A stretch of DNA of 64,000 bases from Chlorobiaceae bacterium (GTDB lineage: Bacteria; Bacteroidota; Chlorobiia; Chlorobiales; Chlorobiaceae). Position numbers and translations under genes: made by a program. The stretch covers positions 62,001 through 126,000 of the forward strand of contig JABDHK010000019.1 of assembly GCA_012972835.1 (NCBI GenBank). Direction: 5' to 3'. The notes under the pieces are model-generated. The model ran no database searches. It was not told the DNA's origin and saw nothing but the letters and a program-made list of their open reading frames with translations. Position 1 is the stretch's first letter; each line of letters begins with the position of its first letter. Positions 56,405 through 64,000 of the stretch are shown here, piece after piece.

Positions 56405-58237
56405 TCAGATATTCTCCCTTCTCCTGCCCTCCCAAGCCTCATGATATCTACCTCGTTGTTTCAGCAGCTCTTCATGAGTTCCTGATTCAGTGATCCGGCC
56501 ATTCCGCATGATGTGGATGGTGTCAGCCTGCATGGCGGTGGTGAGGCGATGGCTGATGATGAGGACAGTGCACCCTTTGGCCAGTTCTCGGAAGCGGGTG
56601 AACCATCGGGCTTCAGCCCATACATCAAGCATGGAGGTTGGTTCGTCGAGGATGATCAGTTTTGCCTTGCGCAGAAAAGCTCTGGCAAGTGCTACCCGTT
56701 GCCACTCGCCCGCGCTCAGTTCAGCCCCTCCAAACCATTTACCCAATACCGTCTCAAAACCTTTTGGCAGTCGCCTGATCACTTCATGCGCTCCTGCAGC
56801 TCTTGCCGCAGCCTCAATTGCGCTACTCTCTCGATTGCCTGCGATATCGCCATGAGCGATGTTTTGTGAAGCGGTCACATGGTAGCGCACGGGTTCCTGA
56901 AAGAGAACGGTGATCTGTCGGCGCCACTCCTGCTGGCTGAGCTCACGAAGGTCAACGCCATCGACCGTAACACGCCCCTCTTTTGTATCGTAAAACCTGC
57001 AAAGCAGCTTGATCAGGGTAGTTTTGCCTTCACCGTTTTCACCGACAATGGCGGCGATTTTGCCCGCTTTAAGGGTCAGGCTGAAGCGTTGTAAAATAGT
57101 GCGTTCACTCTCCGGATAGCTGAAATCAACCTCTTCAAACCGCACGGAGTCGTTGAGAGCCGGTACAGGAACCGGGTACGGCGGGTCCGAGACTTCAGGC
57201 GTGGTGTTCAGCAGCTCAAACAGGTTTTCAAGGAAAAGCATGTTCTGGTAGATATCGCCCGTGTTGCGGAGAAGGTTGGCCATGAGCCGCAGCCCCTGCC
57301 CGAAGGCCTGGTAGAACAGCACAATATCGCCCATGCTTGCCAGACCCCTGATTTTTTGCAAGACCATCCAGAGCATGGCCAGTGCCGTCGTCAGCAGTGC
57401 AATACTACCTGCTGCAAGTTCGGTCAGGAGCTTCTGTTTTTCAAGCGCCACTTTTTCACCCCGCAGATGAGCACGCAGCTGCTGGTAAGATGACCGGTAG
57501 TAGCTGCCCAGGTCAAAGAGCCGCAACTCCTGAGCCGCATCACGCATCGTGATCAGCCAGTCAACGTATTGGCAGCGGCGCTCTTCAGCGGTGTTGCAGA
57601 GACGCCACAGGTTGAAGCGAACAGCATAACTAAGTGCTGCCCAGAGCGCAGGCACGGTACCGGCAAGAAGCAGCAAGGGAATCCACGGCGAATAGGCGAA
57701 GAGCAGTGCCGCCATACCGGCAAGCGTGATAGAGTTCTGGCCGAGGCTGCCCATCCCTTCGAGAAGCGCAAGGGGCCGGTTCATGGCATCCACACGTGCC
57801 CGATGCAGCCGGTCGTAGGAGGCAGGCGAGTCATAAAAGCTGAGATCGACCGCAAGCGCCTTCTCATGGATCAGTCCCGTCATGAAGTCCTGGATACGCT
57901 CACTCTGGATGGTGCGTACCCACTGGGCAGCACTTCTCAGGATTTGCTCGGCAATGAGGAGCAGGCCGAGAACGAGAAGAGGAAGACCGACGGCATAGAT
58001 CGTTTGTAATGGAGCCCCTCCGTTTGCCTTAACAGTGCCGGAAAGCGAATCAACCACACGCCTGGTCATTGCAACAATGGCAACCGGCAGCCCACCCTGA
58101 ACAAGCAGCAAAAGCAGCCAGATCACCATCCATACTCCTGATGCCTGCCAGACCAGCCGGAGGGTTTTAGGAATGAAAGGCAGCTGCCGGCGCAACCGGG
58201 TAATTTTGGAGCGAAGATTGTTCACGGTGGCTTGCAT
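56405..58237 (-). CDS. ABC transporter, fused permease and ATPase (exporter type)
   Basis: 610 residues with six predicted membrane helices in the first 330 residues and a nucleotide-binding domain after 365. Walker A GENGEGKTT 399-407, ABC signature LSAGE 507-511, Walker B LIILDEP 527-533, switch His563 (ISHRL). No C39 peptidase domain precedes the membrane part, so it cannot cleave a leader itself. ATG 58237 overlaps the nucleotidyltransferase stop (TGATG), which settles the start. Last gene of the operon; likely exports the modified peptide. Confidence 0.85.
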   Translation of the reverse strand: MQATVNNLRSKITRLRRQLPFIPKTLRLVWQASGVWMVIWLLLLLVQGGLPVAIVAMTRRVVDSLSGTVKANGGAPLQTIYAVGLPLLVLGLLLIAEQILRSAAQWVRTIQSERIQDFMTGLIHEKALAVDLSFYDSPASYDRLHRARVDAMNRPLALLEGMGSLGQNSITLAGMAALLFAYSPWIPLLLLAGTVPALWAALSYAVRFNLWRLCNTAEERRCQYVDWLITMRDAAQELRLFDLGSYYRSSYQQLRAHLRGEKVALEKQKLLTELAAGSIALLTTALAMLWMVLQKIRGLASMGDIVLFYQAFGQGLRLMANLLRNTGDIYQNMLFLENLFELLNTTPEVSDPPYPVPVPALNDSVRFEEVDFSYPESERTILQRFSLTLKAGKIAAIVGENGEGKTTLIKLLCRFYDTKEGRVTVDGVDLRELSQQEWRRQITVLFQEPVRYHVTASQNIAHGDIAGNRESSAIEAAARAAGAHEVIRRLPKGFETVLGKWFGGAELSAGEWQRVALARAFLRKAKLIILDEPTSMLDVWAEARWFTRFRELAKGCTVLIISHRLTTAMQADTIHIMRNGRITESGTHEELLKQRGRYHEAWEGRRRENI

Positions 58238-59844
58238 CAAATATCCCTGTGCAAGACGATCAAAAGAGGGTGCCAGAGTCGCTGCAGGCATACTCTCCAG
58301 CGCGGTGCATCCTGCAGGCCATAACGCAGCTCGAGCCACTTGCGGTCAGGAACCACCCCCCGCCAGAGGAGTTTCAAGGCATCAAGAGGCTTGTCAACCA
58401 ATGCAAGCAAAAACCAAAACCGTTGCAACCCTTTGATATGGAGCCCATCGACTAAACCCTGAGGAGTGATAAAACGCCCTAAAACCCATTGCCGGAAAAA
58501 CGAAGGTTGAAGTTTATGCAGGGGAAGCTCCTGTTGCGGGTCGCCAAAGAGCCGTTCCAGCATCGAGAGGACAAGCCACATCGCCGTTGCAACCTGCCAC
58601 TCCTGAGATCGTCCGGCAACAATCTCCCACTCCACCTTCAGCTTTTTACGCGCGGTATCGAGATCAAGCAGTGTCCGCAGCGCAGATTCCGACATCTGGT
58701 GCCTCACCGAAAGGTGGATAGCGATATAAATAAGAGCATCTTCCACCGAAAGCTGGCGAACGGTATCCCCTCTGTAGGGAAGAGTTCTGTGCCAGATAAC
58801 CTCTCGATCAATCCGTGCCGCATGATAGAGCCATTCACCGGCAAAAATCTTCCAGTGAAGTTCCACCACCGGTGCATCCCTCTTGAACAGGCTGCTCTCC
58901 CCAAGCAGTGCATCCTGCAACGCTTGAGGCCTGGCGGTTCTTGAAGAGTTTTGCGCATAACCAAGTGAAAACATAACGTTTCGGGCCGCATCTATCTCCT
59001 TGCGCTGTAACCATAAATCCATATCAGCCATCCCCCGCAGGGCAATATTCCCATAGACCGCCTCACCAAGCCACGCTCCTTTTACAGGAACAACCGTAAT
59101 ACCCACATCACTGAACGCCTTAAAGATTTTTTCAAGTTCGTAAACCCGTTTTGTATTATTGACCACGCTGGCAAGGTGAATGTTCCGGATGCGCTCAGCC
59201 GCTAACGGTGGAGCCATCAAACCCTCCCTCTTCACCGCACTGTACAACATCTGTGAAACCCCGTTTTTTACCGCCAGCTCAATCAGCTGATGCCATTCAC
59301 CCTCGGAAAGTCCACCCAGGTTTTCAGCTCGACCCGAAAGTATGCCTGTAAGGTGACTTGCATCTTCATTCAATGACCCCGCCATGCTTTTTTTTTCATC
59401 ACTGTCATGATTGAAGCTCTCTTCATCAGGCAAAACAGGATCACCCGGTTCAACAAACCAGGTCGAACGCCGCATGGTGAGCAGAGCAAGCATCATAGCA
59501 CCGATGACATCGTTACCGATCGGCAGACGCAGAAGCCCGGTAATCATGCCGAATGGTATGAATTGCAGGCAAAAATAGATGACCGGCAGCTCACAGAGCC
59601 AGAGCACGCGTTTCTTCAAAGACCACTCCCGCTCGGTACTGAAGGCAAAAATGCCAACAGCAAGCAGCATGATAACCACAAAACCGGATCCCCATTTGTA
59701 CGATTCGGTAAAGTAGCCAATCGCACGACTTCCAATGAGCGCAATGATGCCAAAAGCTATAATGGCTTTACGCCACCTCTGCCCCCTCCATTTCCAGTAA
59801 AATTCAGGAGATTGAGGCACCGAAGGATGTGAGATGCTGCTCAT
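58237..59844 (-). CDS. Nucleotidyltransferase (PF14907-like) fused to a membrane domain
   Basis: 535 residues. The N-terminal 130 residues contain four hydrophobic segments (about 27-45, 54-69, 80-103, 108-126). From about 185 on follows a nucleotidyltransferase of the NTP_transf_5 group with VVPVKGAWLGEAVYG (252-266) and RGMADMDLW, catalytic Asp274/Asp276. Related enzymes occur as PadeN in paeninodin lasso-peptide clusters. The membrane fusion is not part of the family as I know it. It overlaps the radical SAM gene by 4 bp upstream and the ABC gene downstream. Confidence 0.75.
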   Translation of the reverse strand: MSSISHPSVPQSPEFYWKWRGQRWRKAIIAFGIIALIGSRAIGYFTESYKWGSGFVVIMLLAVGIFAFSTEREWSLKKRVLWLCELPVIYFCLQFIPFGMITGLLRLPIGNDVIGAMMLALLTMRRSTWFVEPGDPVLPDEESFNHDSDEKKSMAGSLNEDASHLTGILSGRAENLGGLSEGEWHQLIELAVKNGVSQMLYSAVKREGLMAPPLAAERIRNIHLASVVNNTKRVYELEKIFKAFSDVGITVVPVKGAWLGEAVYGNIALRGMADMDLWLQRKEIDAARNVMFSLGYAQNSSRTARPQALQDALLGESSLFKRDAPVVELHWKIFAGEWLYHAARIDREVIWHRTLPYRGDTVRQLSVEDALIYIAIHLSVRHQMSESALRTLLDLDTARKKLKVEWEIVAGRSQEWQVATAMWLVLSMLERLFGDPQQELPLHKLQPSFFRQWVLGRFITPQGLVDGLHIKGLQRFWFLLALVDKPLDALKLLWRGVVPDRKWLELRYGLQDAPRWRVCLQRLWHPLLIVLHRDI

Positions 59845-60977
59845 GTTGCCTCTTCCTTACCCTTATGGAGCGCCTCCCGAATCGCCGCAGCCCGAGCGCG
59901 CGCTACCTGGCAGAAGTACTCAATAGGCGAGTCCAGTTCACCGGTTTCAAGGTAAGAGTGCGCCGGGCACCAGAGACAGAGATTGACGATCGCACAACTG
60001 CGGCACTTCTCAAGATATTCAGGCCGCCGCGATCGCATGTCGCGCACTTTCGGCACAAACCCCTCCCACGCATCCCGCAGCCTCCACCGACGCAGATCAT
60101 AGAGCGTCTCCGGAGCCCAGAGCGACGAACAAAGCCGGAAAGTGCCCTCATAGCCAACATTGAAGCTGCTATTACCAAGCCCGCAATGAAAAAGATGATC
60201 ACAGCCGATATGGGCAAAATTATCATTGATGAGCGTATCACACCCTTTCTGCAAAGAGGCAAATCGTTCATCATCCGCCTTTTCCAAAGCAACAATCTCT
60301 TCCGGTGTGAGACGTTCAGACTTGATAAGCCGGTTGCGCTCCTTGTTGCCATCAAAGCGAAGATGAAGCTGGGGATCAAAACGAAAATAGTCTTTGGTAT
60401 AGTTACGGCAGAATACGGCTATTGCCGGCAGTTCATGGAAATTTGACCGGATAGCCATCGCCTTCAGGCGCACCTTGACGCCGGCATCCAGCAGCCGCTT
60501 AAGACCAAGAGTAAAAGCCGCAAACGATCCCGGGCGCCCGGTAACACGCTCGTAAGTCCTCTCGGTAGCCCCATACACCGTCACTTCAATATCCCGGGGC
60601 GGATATTTTTGAAACAGCGCAATATGCCTCTCCCTGATCAACGTCGCATTGGTAAAAACAGAGACCAGCAGCCCCTTTCTTTTCAGGAGCATGTAGATCT
60701 CTTCAAAATCGTCCCGAAGCAGCGGCTCACCACCCGAAATGAGCACCCACAGCGCTCCAAGCGCCACAGCCTGATCAGCAATCGAGCCGATCTCCTCCAG
60801 CGTCAGCTCCTTCAAACGCGCCTCCATGTCGCCAGCCGGAAGGTTGATGTAGCAGTGACGGCAGTCGTTGTTGCAGCGCGCAGTAATTTCAAGGTCAAAC
60901 GAGAAAAGACCCCGGTGTTCCTTCATTTTAGCCCAGAGCGGGAACTCCTGAATTTCGATGGTAGATGGCTGTGTCAT
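59841..60977 (-). CDS. Radical SAM/SPASM-type peptide maturase, second copy
   Basis: 378 residues. The 4Fe-4S/SAM motif CNNDCRHC has Cys35, Cys39, Cys42; SGGEPLL lies at 81-87. The C-terminal third has several Cys in the SPASM pattern, including CRSCAIVNLCLWCP and a terminal YFC. Such enzymes install thioether, cyclophane or other crosslinks in RiPPs. ATG 60977 is chosen because it overlaps the peptidase stop by 4 bp (ATGA); ATG 60998 is the longer option. Overlaps the nucleotidyltransferase start by 4 bp. Confidence 0.82.
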   Translation of the reverse strand: MTQPSTIEIQEFPLWAKMKEHRGLFSFDLEITARCNNDCRHCYINLPAGDMEARLKELTLEEIGSIADQAVALGALWVLISGGEPLLRDDFEEIYMLLKRKGLLVSVFTNATLIRERHIALFQKYPPRDIEVTVYGATERTYERVTGRPGSFAAFTLGLKRLLDAGVKVRLKAMAIRSNFHELPAIAVFCRNYTKDYFRFDPQLHLRFDGNKERNRLIKSERLTPEEIVALEKADDERFASLQKGCDTLINDNFAHIGCDHLFHCGLGNSSFNVGYEGTFRLCSSLWAPETLYDLRRWRLRDAWEGFVPKVRDMRSRRPEYLEKCRSCAIVNLCLWCPAHSYLETGELDSPIEYFCQVARARAAAIREALHKGKEEAT

Positions 60978-61486
60978 CTCTTTGAACTGGTTAGACAATT
61001 ATTTCTGCGGCAAATAGGTTTAATAACACGCCACACCCTCCACATAACCGGCCTCAGCCACTCCCGCCTTGAGAGCCAGGCTATAGCATGGCGCTCAAGG
61101 CCGAGACCAAGCCGAACAGACCGGTTACCATGTTCCACCCTCACAACCTTGCCAATGATAGTTGAGAGCTGGACTCGCCCGTCAGCTTCAGGATTGTTGT
61201 CCCCCTTGATGAGGTAGCCTTTTTCGGAAACATGCACAATCCGGTGCACCGTCAGTCTTCGGCAGCAGGGATTGATGAAAGCAACAATATCCCCAGCCTG
61301 AAGCCGCAACGGCAGCGGTGCAATGGTAATAATGTCGCCATCACGGATAAAGGGAGTCATGCTGAACCCCGGCGCTGTAAACCGGAACGGCACACTCTTC
61401 TCCAGCACCGCCCCCATCAGTTCGGCCATGGCCAGACCAGCCATAGTGTGTGACTCTTGGTTTAATGTTACATAGCTGTCACTCAT
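60974..61486 (-). CDS. Signal peptidase-like S26 protease (Ser-His type)
   Basis: 170 residues with Ser42 in GFSMTPFIRDGD, GDIVAF at 65-70, then TVHRIVHV with His81 and IKGDNN with Asp96. Ser with His and Asp rather than Ser-Lys is the pattern of the SipW/archaeal/ER signal peptidases. No hydrophobic N-terminal anchor is obvious; the C-terminal helix region is weakly hydrophobic (LRPVMWRVWRVI). It is the only candidate leader peptidase in the operon. The ATG overlaps the GNAT stop by 4 bp. Confidence 0.75.
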   Translation of the reverse strand: MSDSYVTLNQESHTMAGLAMAELMGAVLEKSVPFRFTAPGFSMTPFIRDGDIITIAPLPLRLQAGDIVAFINPCCRRLTVHRIVHVSEKGYLIKGDNNPEADGRVQLSTIIGKVVRVEHGNRSVRLGLGLERHAIAWLSRREWLRPVMWRVWRVIKPICRRNNCLTSSKR

Positions 61487-62046
61487 TGAGGCCCATTCAG
61501 AAGTTTTCGCATGACTACCCGCCGCCGGCCTGAATCTGCACCCTCGGCTGCAAGCTGCGGCTCAAGTTCCGGGATGAAATGCATTGCAAACCCGAGTTTG
61601 CGGTAGAGTTGTATGGCCGGAACGTTGTTGTTATAAACAAGAAGGTCAAGTTTTGTTTGACCCTCTCCTCTGGCTTTTGCAATAACCTCACCAGTTAATT
61701 GCTCCCCGATACCGGCACCCTTGTACGGTGATTTAACGGCCAGACTGAACAGCCAGTAACCTCTATAGGGTGATTGTTCCGGAGAGTAGCGAACCAATTG
61801 TACAAACCCTGCAAGATGCCCATAGCAGTATGCCACAAAGTCAGTGATACGAGGGTTCCGGTGCAATGCCGTTGCCGGATCCCCTTTAGGGTTAAACCAC
61901 TGATGCAGGGCCAACCTGTCAGTATCAGTCGCTTCATGGATGGAAACGCGATACCCAAGAAGCCTGCGCCCTGCAACCCGGTAGAGCGCAACGGACTGGA
62001 CACGGCGTAACGCAGCGCCTGCCAACTTGCGGAGTTGCTTTATCAT
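61483..62046 (-). CDS. GNAT family N-acetyltransferase
   Basis: 187 residues with the GNAT core: GYWLFSLAVKSPYKGAGIGEQL, where YKGAGIG is the acetyl-CoA pyrophosphate loop, then LLVYNNNVPAIQLYRKLGF, the typical C-terminal GNAT block. It acetylates an amine. ATG 62046 is preferred to the TTG at 62067, which would sit within pqqD's end; the ribosome site is weak. It may modify the peptide or confer self-protection. Confidence 0.75.
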   Translation of the reverse strand: MIKQLRKLAGAALRRVQSVALYRVAGRRLLGYRVSIHEATDTDRLALHQWFNPKGDPATALHRNPRITDFVAYCYGHLAGFVQLVRYSPEQSPYRGYWLFSLAVKSPYKGAGIGEQLTGEVIAKARGEGQTKLDLLVYNNNVPAIQLYRKLGFAMHFIPELEPQLAAEGADSGRRRVVMRKLLNGPQ

Positions 62047-62056
62047 ACAACACCCG

Positions 62057-62353
62057 CTACACAACAACCACCATTTTCCGCCGCACCAGCTCCCTGATCA
62101 ACCCAAGCAGGTCTTTTTCAATCACCTCAATGGTAGCACTGAACTCCTCGGCAAGCTCCGCCGCAATGCCACGCAGCGTTTTCTCGCCAGTAAGCCGCGA
62201 CCAGATTGCCCGGCCAGTCTCATTCATGGTATAAAGCTCATCATCCATATCACCGATACCCGACACAAGAGGCACAATGATCAGTTCATCTTCAATAACA
62301 CGAGCCACAACATCCTCTGAAGTAACAACAGTTTGGTCAAGCGTAATATCCAT
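62057..62353 (-). CDS. PqqD-like RiPP recognition element protein
   Basis: A 98-residue stand-alone PqqD/RRE protein: beta-strand-rich start, GDMDDELYTMNETGRAIW, which is the usual 'L-N-x-T-G-x-x-I-W' signature, then helices with TLRGIAAELAEEF. It should bind the leader and hand it to the radical SAM enzymes. AAAAGGAG lies upstream. It follows the first radical SAM gene after 15 bp. Confidence 0.85.
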   Translation of the reverse strand: MDITLDQTVVTSEDVVARVIEDELIIVPLVSGIGDMDDELYTMNETGRAIWSRLTGEKTLRGIAAELAEEFSATIEVIEKDLLGLIRELVRRKMVVVV

Positions 62354-62368
62354 CTCGAAATCTCCTTT

Positions 62369-63613
62369 TTATAGGTTCAATGGTTGCATGGTTTCACCTT
62401 CACTCTTATGCGCTCCCAGCTTGCCTTCAGGCCAGTTTTTCTCGACAAAGCCCGCCACACGCTCTTTCCACCCCTCGACCTCCCAGGCACTCTCCTCATC
62501 TCCAAGAAGTCCAAGAAAGCGTGCCTGTGCATGAGCCACTTCGCAGAGGTACTCGACCGGTCTATCAAGCGTGCCATACTCCATCCACGACTTTGCCGGA
62601 CACTGCTCACAAAGCCCTTTAAGAAAACACCGGGCACATCGGCGAAGATAGTCAGGGTTCGTTGCCCTGATTTCCCGCATGGCAGGAAATGTCTCCTCAA
62701 GCGCTCTTTTCAGTGTCACCTCATGCAAGTCAGCCACGGTACTTTTATTGCGCAAAGGCAGGCAGAGTTGCGCGTTACCATAAGCGTCAATACAGCTTCC
62801 ATGACCGGCACCACAATTGAAAAGCCTCTCCCCCGGAGGGCCCATGAACTTGCCGCAGAACTGCCCCATATCCTTGAGGTAAAGGGGAGTGCGGGAGAGC
62901 ATGGCCACGCTCTCTTCAGGTGTTGCCCGAAGCTTTGCAATACGGGCGCTCTTGAGCATGTCATCGCGACGTGAGCGGAGGTCAAAGTTCATGGAGTAGC
63001 CCGGCAGCCTCTCCATTGCGGGAATGGTCGCTGCCCACGCTTCAAAAGCCTCCTGCTCATCCTTCAGAAAATGAAGCTTCGGCCCCTTGACGATAAAAGG
63101 AATCTTGTGTTGCAAAAGCAGGTCAACACCACGCCGAAACTCGGCAAATGCGCCATCGCAACAGGCAACCCGGTCGTAAGAGTCAGAACTCATGCCATAG
63201 ACCGAGACCTCAACAACCCTGCCCGGGGGATATTTGGCAAGGAGAAGAGCAAGCTCCTCGGTAAAAAGTCGGGCATTGGTAAAGAGAATAACCTGCATCC
63301 CAAGACGGCGGGCAAAAAGGTAGAGTTCCGCCAGATCAGGCCGGAGCAATGGTTCACCACCAGTAAAACGGACGGTCAGGCAACCAAGGCTCGCTGCCTC
63401 CGTTAATATATTTTTAACAAAATCCCTGCTCATCTCCCGCCTGAAAGCATCAGCATCATGCTCCGGCAGATTGATGCAGCAGTGCACACAGTTGTTGTTG
63501 CAGCGCTCGGTAAGCTCAATATCTATCTGCCCCAACAGCGGTTTTTTCCCCTGCCATATCTTGAACTCGTGCGGCCTGAGCTTTTGTACGTAATTGACAA
63601 CGTCATCCATCAT
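62369..63613 (-). CDS. Radical SAM/SPASM-type peptide maturase, first copy
   Basis: 414 residues. CNNNCVHC at Cys38, Cys42, Cys45 is followed by another Cys46; TGGEPLL lies at 84-90. The C-terminal cysteines (CARCFLKGLCEQCPAKS, YLCEVAHAQA) match those of the second copy, so the two are paralogues, yet the first third of the proteins differs. Starts ATG 63613 in a 4-bp overlap with the kinase stop. The pair may act on different residues or in sequence. Confidence 0.82.
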   Translation of the reverse strand: MMDDVVNYVQKLRPHEFKIWQGKKPLLGQIDIELTERCNNNCVHCCINLPEHDADAFRREMSRDFVKNILTEAASLGCLTVRFTGGEPLLRPDLAELYLFARRLGMQVILFTNARLFTEELALLLAKYPPGRVVEVSVYGMSSDSYDRVACCDGAFAEFRRGVDLLLQHKIPFIVKGPKLHFLKDEQEAFEAWAATIPAMERLPGYSMNFDLRSRRDDMLKSARIAKLRATPEESVAMLSRTPLYLKDMGQFCGKFMGPPGERLFNCGAGHGSCIDAYGNAQLCLPLRNKSTVADLHEVTLKRALEETFPAMREIRATNPDYLRRCARCFLKGLCEQCPAKSWMEYGTLDRPVEYLCEVAHAQARFLGLLGDEESAWEVEGWKERVAGFVEKNWPEGKLGAHKSEGETMQPLNL

Positions 63614-64000
63614 GGACAGGTGTTTACCTGCATTGATACCTGAGCTTCCGAGGTTACAAGTTTTTCTATTGCACCAACAATCGCCCCACTCCTGTCAAAG
63701 CGCATCACGTAACAGGGAACCTGCTGTGCCATTGGCTCAATCAGGTCAAGAGTCTTCTCCCACCAGTCAGCAGTAAGAAAGGGGCGAATAAGGCAGGCCA
63801 GCAACCTCCGCGTAATCTCCCTGCGGTCAGTGAGATGCGTGATGGTGTTTTCTGTAGCCTGTTCAATAAAGCAGATTGCCCTGAGCGGCGCATCGGCAGA
63901 GGAAACAAGTGGCACATCACCATGGCTCCAGGTACCATAGATCCGCCAGCTCTCGCCATGACGGCGAACAATGTTACGGTCATCACAAAGAATCTCAACC
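63610..64000 (-). CDS. HprK-like (PEPCK-fold) kinase, C-terminal part, 5' end beyond the window
   Basis: About 130 residues visible in frame to the edge. GTWSHGDVPLVSSADAPLRA and PCYVMRFDRSG, with ADWWEK between, resemble the C-terminal region of HprK-related kinases found in RiPP and polysaccharide gene groups. In paeninodin clusters such a kinase phosphorylates the C-terminal Ser of the precursor. The P-loop lies outside the window, so catalytic competence cannot be judged. Confidence 0.6.
   Translation of the reverse strand, partial: VEILCDDRNIVRRHGESWRIYGTWSHGDVPLVSSADAPLRAICFIEQATENTITHLTDRREITRRLLACLIRPFLTADWWEKTLDLIEPMAQQVPCYVMRFDRSGAIVGAIEKLVTSEAQVSMQVNTCP

Noticed and set aside
59829-60446. 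205-codon + strand frame opposite the second radical SAM gene
   Set aside because: Antisense to conserved Cys motifs; GC-rich DNA makes long chance frames common here.

Overview
The window looks like a chromosomal segment of a green sulfur bacterium (Chlorobiales, Chlorobium/Pelodictyon type). The diagnostic genes are pscC, the membrane cytochrome c of the type-I (P840) reaction centre, and bchG, bacteriochlorophyll a synthase. They sit beside carbon-metabolism genes that fit an anaerobic phototrophic autotroph: PEP carboxylase, a single-chain pyruvate:ferredoxin oxidoreductase and a PPi-type phosphofructokinase. No tRNA, rRNA, CRISPR array or intact transposase was recognised.

Positions 1-53300 are mostly housekeeping: ppc (partial), pscC, queF, a methyltransferase/unknown/xer run, hpf, hprK, a partial oligopeptide ABC transporter, ruvB, a TPR lipoprotein, nifJ, rlmB, gcvH-gcvPA, dapA, recN, psd, tilS, rnhA, rpmB, bchG, trpD, an M24 peptidase, cutA, holB, ilvE, pfkA, an FtsX-type permease, ispF, pyrD, glgP, two ferritin-like genes, the C-terminal half of a split carB, ribBA, glyA, VF530-like and dnaG. 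Accessory islands in this stretch are an AAA ATPase/nuclease-like gene with a perfect 24-bp inverted repeat (11.8-13.4 kb), an MntA/HepT toxin-antitoxin pair (21.2-22.1 kb), and a decayed stretch after glyA (48.4-48.9 kb). ExbB-ExbD-ExbD-TonB genes follow at 51.5-54.1 kb.

Positions 54.2-64.0 kb hold the most unusual content, a multi-precursor RiPP-like (ribosomally made, modified peptide) system. On the + strand lie five intact short precursor genes and a sixth interrupted by a stop codon, mostly 58-61 codons each. They share a leader (K-x-W-x-x-P ... R ... E-x-x-L-x-x-C-K) followed by divergent Cys-rich cores, most ending in Ser. Converging on them from the - strand is a tightly overlapped eight-gene operon, entered at its truncated right end: an HprK-like kinase, a radical SAM/SPASM protein, a PqqD-like protein, a GNAT acetyltransferase, a Ser-His type signal peptidase (S26), a second radical SAM/SPASM protein, a nucleotidyltransferase with an added membrane domain, and an ABC exporter with no peptidase domain. 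Kinase, nucleotidyltransferase, PqqD-like protein and exporter recall the accessory set of paeninodin-type lasso peptides, but two radical SAM enzymes replace the lasso cyclase and protease. The likely logic is leader recognition by the PqqD domain, radical SAM modification of the Cys-rich core, tailoring by acetyl/phosphoryl/nucleotidyl transfer, leader removal by the S26 peptidase, and export. All of these functional links are inferred from sequence alone.
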